NCBI RefSeq assembly: GCF_003026475.1
Contig: NZ_PYMC01000019.1
Location: 17,057 to 81,056, forward strand
Length of the DNA stretch: 64,000 nucleotides
Origin: Photobacterium lipolyticum
GTDB taxonomy: Bacteria > Pseudomonadota > Gammaproteobacteria > Enterobacterales > Vibrionaceae
Direction: 5' to 3'
The notes under the pieces: generated by a model
What the model saw: the letters and a program-made list of their open reading frames with translations, nothing else
Database searches by the model: none
What the model was told of the DNA's origin: nothing
Shown here: positions 9,399-17,979 of the stretch, one piece after another
How positions within the stretch are numbered: position 1 is the first letter of the stretch
Layout: each line of letters begins with the position of its first letter
Program-made: the position numbers and the translations under genes

Positions 9399-11441
9399 TT
9401 ATCTGACTTTTTTCAGTACCGCTCCCTCATATCCGCCAATCTCGATATAACGTATCGGCGCACTTAACGTTCCGTCAATATTAACCCGCTGATATACCCC
9501 CGGTAAGGAAATCCGCATCGATTTCGCCTGAAAATAGTCTTTTTCGTCAGGTCTTTTGACTGCCCGATAAATAACCAAGCCACCGCTGTACTGCCTTGCC
9601 ATCACCCCTTCGCTTGGGAAGTTCCCCAACCAGCCAGACCGATACAGCCAGAACCAGTTTGCTGCACGTAATTCGATAGCGGACAACTCGGTTGCGGTGC
9701 TTTTCGCTATATTATCCAGACTCTGCCAATACACCGCTTTATAGCCCTTGGGGGCTTTTACCGGACGACCTATATCCACCTCTAGCATTTTGGTCGGCTG
9801 ATATACCCAGTTCTTCGGCACGCCCTGACGATACCAGTTTGCGGTGGTGGTATTACCGCTGCCGTACACAAAAGTCTGGTTCCAGCTGTGATAATAGGTC
9901 ATTCCGGGGATATTAAAGAAATAATACAACGCTAATCCGGTTTCGATATCTTTATGCCAGGCAGTCATCGAAGCCGGTTGTAGTTCACTGCGTCCACCAC
10001 GCGTTGTCGACATAATCAGGCTTTTATCGCCTAGATGAGCTAAGGCAAAACTGTCCCATGAACGCTGCATTTTCTTCAGGCCCATTGCCGGACTTAAGTA
10101 ATGCTCTCGTAACCAAACATCCACAGCTTCACGTAATTGTTGGGGCCAGGCCGGATACTCCCACAAATTAAGATCTGAAATATTCGCTGCCAACCAATCA
10201 GTCTGGGTGCTATTTTTCACCTGCCGTAAAAACTGCGCCATCTGCCCGGCATAGACGCTCTCCGCACCGGCAGTGCCAGCGGTCTGCAAGATTTCCGCTA
10301 TCCCCCCTCCTGAAAGCACCTTAAATTGGTTTTCTCCCAGCAACTTGGCCATGTCATCATTGTAAGCACCACTGAGCCCTTGCCGCTGCCAGTCATAGTA
10401 ATACCAGCGGGCATGAAGCTCATTAACCGTCTGATCACTGAAATTAGTTCGATACCAGCAACTGCCGGCCCTCATTTTCCCGGCAGGGATCAGACGCGAC
10501 TGATGACGGAAACGAGCACTTGCTGTGGTAGACGTTCGTGAACGGTATTCCAAATCACTGATATATCCATCGCCATTTTTATCATTACGCACATCCCAGC
10601 CAGGTATGATCAGCTCTTCATTGCGGAACGCCAGCCAAGACTTAAGATTAACAGCCGTTAATTTGCCAGCTATCGGCCAGCTTAGTTTTAAAGCCCATAT
10701 TTTCAACCCGCTTGCCAGTGCCTTATTGCCTGGAGCTAGTTCGTGCTGCTGATAAGCAGGGAAAGCTGAAACCCAAGGGAATTTGATATCTAAATCGCCT
10801 TGCCACTGATCCTTAATCTTTAACCATTCACTATCTGTTGGCTGCCATTGAGCGATATCACCCTGTTCACTCGCAAGGCTACGTGCTACTTTTGGTGCAA
10901 TATCTGAAGTCACGTTTAGCTGAGTAAATGGGTAGGAAGAGAGAAGGAGCAGCTCATCTGATGGCATTAACGATAGCGGCAACCGCACGGTAGAAAAGTT
11001 ACCATCCCGAATCAGCAGTAGATGTAACGGCTGCCCTTGCAGCAAATAATCCATAGCCCGGCTAACAGAGGGCACTGACAGGCGGGTATCTTCGGTAAAA
11101 TGCAGGTAGATATCTTCAATATCAATCTCTTGTTGATGCGCTTGCTTGCTCAACCAGGCCGTCTGTTCTCCGGGCTTACAGTCAAGCTTATGTGCATACA
11201 TATAGCCCATTGCAATCGTCTGCTGATTAAGTTCTGCATTCTGCAAGCTACCAAACACCACATCGGCATGTCGCATCTCCCACTCTTCAACGTCTAGGGC
11301 TGAATCAAAGTTCGATGTGGCTAACGGCTCTTCCCACCCGCCTGGTAATACCCAGCCTGTCGCCGTCGACGGATAGATCTGAGCCATGGCGTGGGTTGTG
11401 AGGAATATACCGATAATCCCTGTCAGGCGTAACCAACACAT
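9399..11441 (-). CDS. Secreted protein of unknown function with EF-hand-like loop
   Basis: I do not recognise this family. The 680-residue product starts with a signal peptide (hydrophobic core, cleavage likely after THAMA, residue 20), so it is exported. At residues 287-298 the run DKNGDGYISDLE fits a calcium-binding EF-hand/dockerin loop: Asp, Asn, Asp, Gly, Ile, Glu at the expected places. The C-terminal half is unusually rich in Trp and Tyr (RWYYYDWQ, ANWFWLYRSGW), as in carbohydrate-active or beta-rich enzymes. The segment GLSGAYNDDM (355-364) could hold acidic active-site residues, but that is conjecture. It has no obvious operon partner. It is convergent with dxs and separated from pgpA by a terminator, so it uses its own promoter. 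A surface glycosidase-like enzyme is one possibility; no activity is assigned. Confidence 0.85.
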   Translation of the reverse strand: MCWLRLTGIIGIFLTTHAMAQIYPSTATGWVLPGGWEEPLATSNFDSALDVEEWEMRHADVVFGSLQNAELNQQTIAMGYMYAHKLDCKPGEQTAWLSKQAHQQEIDIEDIYLHFTEDTRLSVPSVSRAMDYLLQGQPLHLLLIRDGNFSTVRLPLSLMPSDELLLLSSYPFTQLNVTSDIAPKVARSLASEQGDIAQWQPTDSEWLKIKDQWQGDLDIKFPWVSAFPAYQQHELAPGNKALASGLKIWALKLSWPIAGKLTAVNLKSWLAFRNEELIIPGWDVRNDKNGDGYISDLEYRSRTSTTASARFRHQSRLIPAGKMRAGSCWYRTNFSDQTVNELHARWYYYDWQRQGLSGAYNDDMAKLLGENQFKVLSGGGIAEILQTAGTAGAESVYAGQMAQFLRQVKNSTQTDWLAANISDLNLWEYPAWPQQLREAVDVWLREHYLSPAMGLKKMQRSWDSFALAHLGDKSLIMSTTRGGRSELQPASMTAWHKDIETGLALYYFFNIPGMTYYHSWNQTFVYGSGNTTTANWYRQGVPKNWVYQPTKMLEVDIGRPVKAPKGYKAVYWQSLDNIAKSTATELSAIELRAANWFWLYRSGWLGNFPSEGVMARQYSGGLVIYRAVKRPDEKDYFQAKSMRISLPGVYQRVNIDGTLSAPIRYIEIGGYEGAVLKKVR

Positions 11442-11539
11442 ATGTCACCACTGTTATTATTTATCAATCTGGTCTTAGTAAAGACTAGACGAACAAGTCA
11501 TATAGTGTTGATTCAGAAGCAGGAAATTTTTAGGGATAG

Positions 11540-11566
11540 GTAAAAAAGCCGCGCAGTTGCACGGCT
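11540..11566 (-). terminator. Terminator downstream of pgpA
   Basis: On the minus strand an 8-bp stem (AGCCGTGC with GCGCGGCT, one G-T pair) with an AACT loop is followed by seven T. It lies 37 bases past the pgpA stop and ends the rib-nusB-thiL-pgpA operon. Confidence 0.85.
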
Positions 11567-11602
11567 CGTTAAAACTTCTTTACTCTGCTCAATCCGGAGC
11601 GG

Positions 11603-12088
11603 TTACCAGCCCTGCCAGTACCCTACGCCCCACAGGGTGATCATCGCCATAAAACCAGCGAGAATATCGTCAATCATGATACCAAAGCCTCCATGGACAT
11701 GCTTATCCAGCCAACTAATTGGCCATGGTTTAACCATGTCAAAGAAACGGAACAAAATAAAACCAGCAAGCACCCATTGCCAGCTCAGTACCGGGGCTAT
11801 TGCCATGGTGACCCAGAAACCGACAAACTCATCCCACACGATACTGCCGTGATCATGCACCCCCATATCATCAGACGTTTTCTGACAAATCGTGATACCA
11901 ATAATCGCAGCGATAATCGTGATCAGGAGATAGGCGGCAAAAGGCAGCTGGACCATCAGCAAATAAAATGGGATCGAGGCAACGGTACCCATGGTTCCCG
12001 GTACGATTGGCGATAAGCCACTGCCAAATCCTGTTGCTAACAGGTGCCAGGGATTTTTTAGGTTGATTAAATCTTTGGGATTACTCAC
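11603..12088 (-). CDS. pgpA: Phosphatidylglycerophosphatase A
   Basis: PgpA dephosphorylates phosphatidylglycerol phosphate to phosphatidylglycerol in the inner membrane. The 161-residue protein shows the N-terminal block GFGSGLSPIVPGTMGT and several hydrophobic spans (about 35-65, 90-115, 140-155). Its acidic motif WDEFVGFW (about 85-92) is typical of the family. It follows thiL after only 3 bases, the conserved thiL-pgpA pairing, and is the last gene of the operon. Confidence 0.95.
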   Translation of the reverse strand: MSNPKDLINLKNPWHLLATGFGSGLSPIVPGTMGTVASIPFYLLMVQLPFAAYLLITIIAAIIGITICQKTSDDMGVHDHGSIVWDEFVGFWVTMAIAPVLSWQWVLAGFILFRFFDMVKPWPISWLDKHVHGGFGIMIDDILAGFMAMITLWGVGYWQGW

Positions 12089-12091
12089 ACA

Positions 12092-13066
12092 TTACTCCGC
12101 AAAATGGTCATAACCATGTAATTGCCATTCCAGCAACTCATCACGTCGCATCAGCTTAATACCCGTTCCGGTCCTTAGCTGACCAATACAGGTCGCTTTC
12201 ACTCCGGTATGAGCCAAAGCGGTATCAAGCGTACCACGGTTCTGTTCGGGAACAGTAAAGCATAACTCGTACTCTTCGCCACTGGCCAGCGCCAATTGCT
12301 GGGCTTTTTCCAATTCAGGTTCAAAGGCTAACAGCTCTGCTGACAAGGGTAATTTATCAACATCGACGGTTGCAGCAAGCTGTGAGCGTTTCAGAATATG
12401 GCCGAGATCAGAAATCAAACCATCGGAAATATCTAAAGCGGATGATGCGATACCACACAGGGCCTGACCCGCAAGAATACGCGGTTGGGCTTTATAATGG
12501 CGTTCTAGCAAGGTCGCTTTCAGGGCTTCATCGGCCACGGTTACTTCGCCCAACAGCACAGCTAAGCCTGCGGCACTATCACCTAACTGACCGGTGACAT
12601 AAATCCAGTCACCGGAGTTGGCACCACTGCGGGTGAGTGCCTGCCCTTCAGGAACAAACCCATGCACCGTTAAGGTAATGCTGAGTGGTCCTTTTGTGGT
12701 ATCGCCACCAATCAACTGGACATTGAAATAATCCGCTAATGCAAAGAAACCGTCACAAAAACGGCGGAGCCAAACTTCGTCAGGAGTCGGCATGGTGAGG
12801 GCCAGAGATACCCAGGCAGGCGTCGCTCCCATTGCCGCAAGATCACTCAGGTTAGACGCTAACGCTTTGTGCGCGACCAGCGCAGGATCGGCATCGGCAA
12901 GAAAATGGGTTCCGGCAACCAGAGAATCGGTACTAACCGCCAGATGGCTGCCAGCAGGGACATTGAGCAACGCACAATCGTCACCAATAGCCAAGGCAAC
13001 ATCACGACGATTGACATTTTGATGCTCAAAATAGCGAGCGATGAGGTCAAATTCGTTACTAGCCAT
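12092..13066 (-). CDS. thiL: Thiamin-monophosphate kinase
   Basis: ThiL phosphorylates thiamin monophosphate to the cofactor thiamin diphosphate, which DXS also needs. It is a PurM/SelD-fold kinase: IGDDCALLNVP near the N-terminus and STDSLVAGTHF carry the Mg/ATP-binding aspartates, followed by GATPAWVSLAL, GGDTTKGP and the SDISDGL-like ALDISDGLISDL. I choose ATG 13066, giving 324 residues beginning MASNEFDLIARYF as in relatives. A longer frame from 13135 would run through the nusB terminator and has no family support. The gene sits between nusB and pgpA. Confidence 0.94.
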   Translation of the reverse strand: MASNEFDLIARYFEHQNVNRRDVALAIGDDCALLNVPAGSHLAVSTDSLVAGTHFLADADPALVAHKALASNLSDLAAMGATPAWVSLALTMPTPDEVWLRRFCDGFFALADYFNVQLIGGDTTKGPLSITLTVHGFVPEGQALTRSGANSGDWIYVTGQLGDSAAGLAVLLGEVTVADEALKATLLERHYKAQPRILAGQALCGIASSALDISDGLISDLGHILKRSQLAATVDVDKLPLSAELLAFEPELEKAQQLALASGEEYELCFTVPEQNRGTLDTALAHTGVKATCIGQLRTGTGIKLMRRDELLEWQLHGYDHFAE

Positions 13067-13107
13067 AATTCTTATTTTATTAGGTATTTCTTTGTTTATT
13101 GGACACA

Positions 13108-13131
13108 GAAAAAAGGCCAGCAAAGCTGGCC
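13108..13131 (-). terminator. Terminator between nusB and thiL
   Basis: The minus strand reads GGCCAGC-TTT-GCTGGCC followed by six T, 19 bases past the nusB stop and only about 42 bases before the thiL start. It looks like a full intrinsic terminator inside an otherwise continuous operon, so thiL and pgpA must depend on read-through or a very close promoter. Confidence 0.88.
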
Positions 13132-13149
13132 CCATAACATCGTTTCCGA

Positions 13150-13620
13150 TTATTTCTTCTTGCGAAGTGTTGGTGCGGCTTTATCCAGCACACCATTCAC
13201 AAATTTGTGGCTATCTTCTGCACCGAATATTTTTGCTAGTTCGATTGCTTCATTGATAACTACTTTATAAGGAACGTCTTCGCGCTTAATCATTTCGTAC
13301 ATCGCTAAGCGAAGTAACGCAAGTTCCATCTGGTCCAAATCTTGTAGCGGACGAGACAGGTATGGACGCATTTTGCTATCCAATTCCTGATGGTTAAGTA
13401 CGACACCCGTTAACAGATCGCTAAAATAGCTTACATCTGTATGTGGTGCAGCAAGAACAGGAGCATCTGCTTGATGCTCTTCTTCTTCAAATTTATGATC
13501 AGTTAAGAAATGTTGTTCAATATCAGCAACATTGCCTTTCGTGATCTGCCAAGAATAAATAGCTTGTACAGCAAACTGACGTGCATTACGACGCGCGGCT
13601 GGTTTCACATTAACCCCCAT
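13150..13620 (-). CDS. nusB: Transcription antitermination factor NusB
   Basis: NusB, with NusE (ribosomal protein S10), binds boxA RNA in rRNA leaders and supports antitermination. The 156-residue helical protein begins with the Arg-rich RNA-binding helix ([19 protein letters not shown]). It carries the conserved motifs [10 protein letters not shown] and [14 protein letters not shown] and ends in the usual basic tail (LRKKK). Its start codon overlaps the ribH stop by one base (TAATG), so it is translationally coupled to ribH. It is followed by a terminator. Confidence 0.96.
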   Translation of the reverse strand: MGVNVKPAARRNARQFAVQAIYSWQITKGNVADIEQHFLTDHKFEEEEHQADAPVLAAPHTDVSYFSDLLTGVVLNHQELDSKMRPYLSRPLQDLDQMELALLRLAMYEMIKREDVPYKVVINEAIELAKIFGAEDSHKFVNGVLDKAAPTLRKKK

Positions 13621-14090
13621 TAGGATTCAATTTGGGACAGAACATTAACCATTTCAAGCGCGCTTAGTGCTGCTTCTGCGCCTTTATTACCAGCCTTGGT
13701 ACCGGCACGCTCAATGGCTTGTTCGATAGAATCGACAGTCAGAACACCGAACGCGACTGGAGTATTAAACTCGAGTGCGACCTGAGCCAGACCTTTATTA
13801 CACTCACCGGCAACATAATCGAAGTGTGGGGTTCCACCACGAATCACAGAACCCAGAGCAACGATAGCATCATAGCGATCGCTTTTAGCAATCTGCTGTG
13901 CAACTAACGGCAGCTCGTAAGCGCCAGGACAACGAACAACAGTGATATTGTCATCGCTTACCTGACCTTGACGTTTCAGCGCATCTAGTGCACCTGAAAG
14001 TAAGCTTTCATTGATAAAGCTGTTGAAGCGTGCGATTACGATAGCAACTTTTGCGTTTGGTGCCGCGATGGCGCCTTCAATTACCTTCAT
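13620..14090 (-). CDS. ribH: 6,7-dimethyl-8-ribityllumazine synthase
   Basis: RibH (called RibE in E. coli) joins the ribityl pyrimidine to dihydroxybutanone phosphate, the last step but one of riboflavin synthesis, usually as a 60-subunit shell or pentamer. Visible motifs are [40 protein letters not shown] (catalytic His in this block) and the C-terminal [17 protein letters not shown] 14090 is chosen: it gives 156 residues and has AGGAAGG just upstream. The 196-base gap to ribBX holds a short hairpin (14251-14266) and no gene. Confidence 0.96.
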   Translation of the reverse strand: MKVIEGAIAAPNAKVAIVIARFNSFINESLLSGALDALKRQGQVSDDNITVVRCPGAYELPLVAQQIAKSDRYDAIVALGSVIRGGTPHFDYVAGECNKGLAQVALEFNTPVAFGVLTVDSIEQAIERAGTKAGNKGAEAALSALEMVNVLSQIES

Positions 14091-14286
14091 GGGCCTTCCT
14101 GTGACTATGTCTTTCCGGTTTGAGAAACCGCGGGAGTCTATCACACTTTATACAAGTGTCGCTACGGACAACCGGCGGTTTCACCCGATTAGTTAAATTT
14201 ATATCCCTCTGCCGCGATCAACCTGCACAGGGATGGATTGAATTAGCGAAGCCTGCTTCAACAGGCCTTTTGCCCGTTGAAAAGGA

Positions 14287-15390
14287 TTATTCACAAACGT
14301 ACTCAACAATGTTCAGGCCAAAACCTGACAGTGAGTGGTAACGTTGAGTGCTGGATGATAGCAAGCGCATATCAGACACCCCTAAATCAGCCAGAATTTG
14401 CGAGCCGACACCGACCTGACGCGATTGATCCTTCGGATTCAATTTCACTTTCGGTTGACCGTCAGCCTGAGCCGACAAATTTTTCACCTTAGTGATAATT
14501 GTGTCATGGCTTTCCTGCTTGCTCAGCACCACCAGCACGCCACCGTCTTCGGCAATGCGCTTCATCGCGGCAGGTAACGTCCATTGAGATGCACCCGAAT
14601 GCAGAATATCTTTAAACGTATCTTGCAGGTGAACACGCACTAGCGTCGCTTGCCCATCTTTTACTTCACCATTACGCAATGCATAGTGGATCTCGTTATC
14701 AATGGTATCACGGTAGGTGATCATATCGAACTCACCATATTCGGTTGGCAAACGACATTCAGCAATGCGTTCAATGGTGGTTTCGTTGTTATTGCGGTAC
14801 TCGATAAGATCGGCAATCGTACCCAGTTTCAGGTCGTGCTTTTCAGCAAACACTTCCAGCTGCGGACGACGAGCCATGGTGCCATCTTCGTTAAGGATCT
14901 CAACGATCACACTGGACGGTTCCAAACCGGCTAAACGTGCAATATCACAGCCCGCCTCGGTGTGGCCTGCGCGGGTTAATACCCCGCCTTCCTGTGCCAT
15001 CAGCGGAAAAATATGGCCCGGCATCACAATATCTGCAAAGCTTGCATCCGGTGCCACTGCCGCCTGCACGGTACATGCGCGATCGGCTGCAGAAATACCG
15101 GTGGTAACACCCTCTGCCGCTTCAATTGATATAGTAAAGTTAGTGCTGAACTGCTCGGTATTATCTTGTACCATCAATGGCAGATTCAGCTGCTTACAAC
15201 GAGCATGGGTTAGTGTCAGACAAATCAGCCCACGGCCATGCATCGCCATAAAGTTAATAGCTTCAGGGCTGATTTTTTCGGCAGCAATGATCAGATCGCC
15301 TTCATTTTCACGATCTTCATCATCCATTAAGATAACCATCTTACCCTGACGAATATCATCGATAATTTCTTTTGCACTGCTTAAAGCCAT
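14287..15390 (-). CDS. ribB: RibBX: DHBP synthase with a degenerate GTP cyclohydrolase II-like domain
   Basis: Residues 1 to about 205 are a normal 3,4-dihydroxy-2-butanone 4-phosphate synthase, with the acidic metal-binding loop [10 protein letters not shown] (23-32) and [10 protein letters not shown] (140-149). Residues from about 210 resemble the fold of GTP cyclohydrolase II, but the zinc-binding cysteines of that enzyme are absent. After VRVH the usual SEC is replaced by LQD (255-257), the RCDCG block reads GASQW, and the HRQEGR block reads LSKQESH. This fits the RibBX variant described in Proteobacteria, so the C-terminal half should not hydrolyse GTP and a separate ribA is expected elsewhere. 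It lies between ribE and ribH in the operon. Confidence 0.9.
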   Translation of the reverse strand: MALSSAKEIIDDIRQGKMVILMDDEDRENEGDLIIAAEKISPEAINFMAMHGRGLICLTLTHARCKQLNLPLMVQDNTEQFSTNFTISIEAAEGVTTGISAADRACTVQAAVAPDASFADIVMPGHIFPLMAQEGGVLTRAGHTEAGCDIARLAGLEPSSVIVEILNEDGTMARRPQLEVFAEKHDLKLGTIADLIEYRNNNETTIERIAECRLPTEYGEFDMITYRDTIDNEIHYALRNGEVKDGQATLVRVHLQDTFKDILHSGASQWTLPAAMKRIAEDGGVLVVLSKQESHDTIITKVKNLSAQADGQPKVKLNPKDQSRQVGVGSQILADLGVSDMRLLSSSTQRYHSLSGFGLNIVEYVCE

Positions 15391-15412
15391 AACAATACCC
15401 TTATTCTAACTT

Positions 15413-16069
15413 TTATCCTAAAAACCCAGTTTTAGCTAATAAGTCCATGGTCACTTCTGATTTTTTATCAGCTGCTTTTTCACCTAACATCAAACGCTCT
15501 AAATAGCGGGCAATAACATCCACCTCTAAATTTACTTTACGGCCCGCCTGGAATGACTCCATTGTCGTCTCTGCTGCAGTATGAGGCACGATAGTCAGTT
15601 TAAACTCACTGCCACGAATTGCATTGACCGTCAGGCTGATACCATCAATAGATACCGAACCTTTTTCAGAAATGTACTTAGCCAGATGGTCTGGGGCTTT
15701 TACCCAAAACTCAATCGCACGACCGGTATGGTTACGTTCAATAATTTCCCCAACCTCATCAACATGGCCAGAAACCATGTGACCGCCAAAGCGGGTCGTT
15801 GGCAGCATGGCTTTTTCCAGATTCACTTTCTGGCCTGATTTATAATCAGTAAACGCTGTACGCTTTAATGTCTCTAGGGATAGGTCAGCCACATACCCTT
15901 TCCCGGTTAGTTCAACTACCGTAAGGCAAACGCCATTGGTTGCGATACTGTCACCCAGTTTGACATCTGATAAATCAAGCTTACCTGAATCAACAGTAAC
16001 AGAAATGTCTGCACCTTTTGGCGTCAACGCAGTAATGGTGCCTACAGCTTCAATAATGCCGGTAAACAT
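15413..16069 (-). CDS. ribE: Riboflavin synthase alpha chain
   Basis: This enzyme dismutates two dimethyl-ribityllumazines to riboflavin. The 218-residue protein is an internal duplication of two lumazine-binding beta barrels. The first begins MFTGIIEAVGTI with GVCLTV and ends before GHMVSGHVDEVG; the second carries GSVSIDGISLTVN. Trimeric activity is known for the family. It is called RibC in E. coli. It lies 30 bases after ribD and 22 bases before ribBX in the riboflavin operon. Confidence 0.96.
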   Translation of the reverse strand: MFTGIIEAVGTITALTPKGADISVTVDSGKLDLSDVKLGDSIATNGVCLTVVELTGKGYVADLSLETLKRTAFTDYKSGQKVNLEKAMLPTTRFGGHMVSGHVDEVGEIIERNHTGRAIEFWVKAPDHLAKYISEKGSVSIDGISLTVNAIRGSEFKLTIVPHTAAETTMESFQAGRKVNLEVDVIARYLERLMLGEKAADKKSEVTMDLLAKTGFLG

Positions 16070-16099
16070 ATCTAAAAATTCCTTGATTCGCTCTATGCG

Positions 16100-17227
16100 T
16101 TAAACGCGAGCAATAATACGTAAATCAGGGCCCACCATGCGAACGTCGGTTATCTCAAGTTGAGGAACCTGAGACATCGCAGTCAGCCCTTGTAAATCAA
16201 TTAACCCGCGGCTATCGCTACCCATCAGTTTAGGTGCCTGGTAAATGATCAGCTCATCAACCAATCCAGCAGACAGCAACGCCCCAGCCAATCCGGCCCC
16301 CGCTTCTACCCAGATATGGTTAATCTCTTGCTTTGCCAACTCAGCCATCAACAGTGACAAATCCAGCAGGTCAGAGTCTGGCTGACAGGGAATGAGCAGT
16401 TGAGTTACTGAATCAGACCAAACTTCCACCCCAGCTTCTGCCCGCGCCAGATAAGACTGCCCCGGCAAACTGAATAACTGATGATCAGGGGTCACACGAT
16501 TCTGACTATCGATAATCACCCTCGATGGCTGGCGTAACGCCTCTTGTGGGTATTCGGTCTGGATCTGCTCACCCAGCTCATCCCACCGCACATTCAAAGA
16601 CGGATCATCAGCCAATACCGTCGCACTGGTCGATAAAATCGCCCCGGCACAAGCGCGAAAGCGTTGTACATCAGCGCGAGCCTGCGGACTGGTAATCCAC
16701 TGGCTTTCGCCATTAGCCAATGCCGTACGGCCATCAAGACTTGATGCTAATTTTAGCTGTACATAAGGCAACCCGGTTTTCATTCGCTTAATAAAACCGG
16801 CATTCAGCCCTTGTGCATCGGCTTCCAGCAACCCCGTCTGAACCTCAACGCCTGCGACTTGCAACATTTCAATCCCCCGTCCGCCAACTTGAGGATTGGG
16901 ATCAACCATCGCGCAAACAACACGAGAAACTTTGGCGTTAATTAGCGCTTGGGCGCAAGGAGGAGTACGACCAAAATGAGAACAAGGCTCTAACGTCACA
17001 TAAGCGGTAGCACCTTCGGCATGATCGCCAGCAGCACGCAGAGCAAACACTTCTGCATGGGGTTGCCCCGCCTGATAATGGTAACCTTCACCAACAATGG
17101 TTGTACCTTGAGCGATGACACAGCCGACATTTGGGTTAGGGGCTGTAGTGAAACGGCCACGTTTTGCCAGTTTTATGGCACGCAGCATCATGGCATGATC
17201 AATAGGAGAGAACATCTGACTTTGCAT
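16100..17227 (-). CDS. ribD: Riboflavin biosynthesis bifunctional deaminase/reductase RibD
   Basis: RibD carries out the deamination and side-chain reduction of the pyrimidine intermediate made from GTP. The N-terminal zinc deaminase domain (about 5-145) has the signature HAEVFAL and EPCSHFGRTPPC. The C-terminal reductase domain (about 150-375) starts LPYVQLKLASSLDGRTA and includes DDPSLNVR and WVEAGAGLAGALL. Length 375 is normal. An ATG four codons downstream is also possible, as neither start has a strong ribosome site. It follows nrdR by about 70 bases. Confidence 0.95.
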   Translation of the reverse strand: MQSQMFSPIDHAMMLRAIKLAKRGRFTTAPNPNVGCVIAQGTTIVGEGYHYQAGQPHAEVFALRAAGDHAEGATAYVTLEPCSHFGRTPPCAQALINAKVSRVVCAMVDPNPQVGGRGIEMLQVAGVEVQTGLLEADAQGLNAGFIKRMKTGLPYVQLKLASSLDGRTALANGESQWITSPQARADVQRFRACAGAILSTSATVLADDPSLNVRWDELGEQIQTEYPQEALRQPSRVIIDSQNRVTPDHQLFSLPGQSYLARAEAGVEVWSDSVTQLLIPCQPDSDLLDLSLLMAELAKQEINHIWVEAGAGLAGALLSAGLVDELIIYQAPKLMGSDSRGLIDLQGLTAMSQVPQLEITDVRMVGPDLRIIARV

Positions 17228-17296
17228 TTATTCAGCTTAGAGGTAGTGGAATAGCTCACCGTGACTAAAAACACACAATGAGCTAAACAATCACTT

Positions 17297-17746
17297 TTAT
17301 TTTTCTAATTTGGCAATTTCTTCACCAAATTCACGAATATCTTCAAAACTACGATAGACCGAAGCAAAACGGATATAAGCAACTTTATCCAGCTCTTTTA
17401 ACGCTTCCATCACTAAGTTACCGATCATATCAGACGGTACTTCGCGTTCACCCGTGGCGCGTAACCGGGATTTAATGGTGTTAATAGCACGTTCAATATC
17501 ATCTGCGCTCACCGGACGTTTTTCTAACGCGTGTTGAATACCACCACGAAGTTTATCTTCGTTAAACGGTTCACGATTACCATTGGTTTTTATCACCCTT
17601 GGCATCACCAGCTCAGCTGTTTCAAACGTTGTATAACGCTCATTACAAGCTAAACATTGACGACGACGGCGGACTTGATGGCCATCGGCAACCAGACGGG
17701 AATCGATTACTTTGGTGTCATTTGCACCACAAAAAGGACAATGCAT
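17297..17746 (-). CDS. nrdR: Transcriptional repressor NrdR
   Basis: NrdR represses ribonucleotide reductase genes by sensing ATP/dATP. The 149-residue protein opens with a zinc ribbon (CPFC at 3-6, CLAC at 31-34) and continues with an ATP-cone domain ([20 protein letters not shown] onward). The start ATG 17746 has AGGAGG just upstream; the preceding ATG at 17749 is too close to that site. nrdR heads the riboflavin operon here, as in many gammaproteobacteria. NrdR boxes, if any, would be at nrd genes outside this window. Confidence 0.96.
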   Translation of the reverse strand: MHCPFCGANDTKVIDSRLVADGHQVRRRRQCLACNERYTTFETAELVMPRVIKTNGNREPFNEDKLRGGIQHALEKRPVSADDIERAINTIKSRLRATGEREVPSDMIGNLVMEALKELDKVAYIRFASVYRSFEDIREFGEEIAKLEK

Positions 17747-17873
17747 CATGCCTCCTAATTTTCGTCGACTCAGTGTAACCCATTTCAACCACGGATAAAG
17801 AATTTAACCTCAGTTTTCTTTGTAATCAGATAACAAAACAAAACACTTAGCATTTAGACTCTGCCAAAAAAAC

Positions 17874-17900
17874 AAAACGGCACTATAAAAGTGCCGTTTT
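17874..17900. terminator. Terminator downstream of glyA
   Basis: An 11-bp perfect stem (AAAACGGCACT) has a 5-base loop with T-runs on both strands. On the minus strand it is followed by TTTTGTTTTTTT, suiting glyA, about 80 bases past its stop. Confidence 0.9.
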
Positions 17901-17920
17901 TCCAGATTCAACCTTACGCG

Positions 17921-17956
17921 ATACTAGGTTCTAGATACTCGATACTCGATTCTAGG
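17921..17956. repeat. CTAG/GATACTC simple-repeat tract
   Basis: Two tandem GATACTC units (17934-17947) lie between short CTAG-containing inverted copies (ACTAGGTTCTAG and ATTCTAGG). The tract sits between glyA and its terminator and has no coding potential. Confidence 0.7.
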
Positions 17957-17979
17957 AGCAAAGCGTCCTCGCCACCCGA

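Noticed and set aside
13067..13135. Longer N-terminus for ThiL
   Set aside because: The extension would translate through the nusB terminator hairpin and does not resemble any ThiL N-terminus.
14717..15349. 210-codon open frame on the plus strand
   Set aside because: It is antisense to ribBX, and its composition (many Ser, Arg, Ile) is that of a shadow frame.
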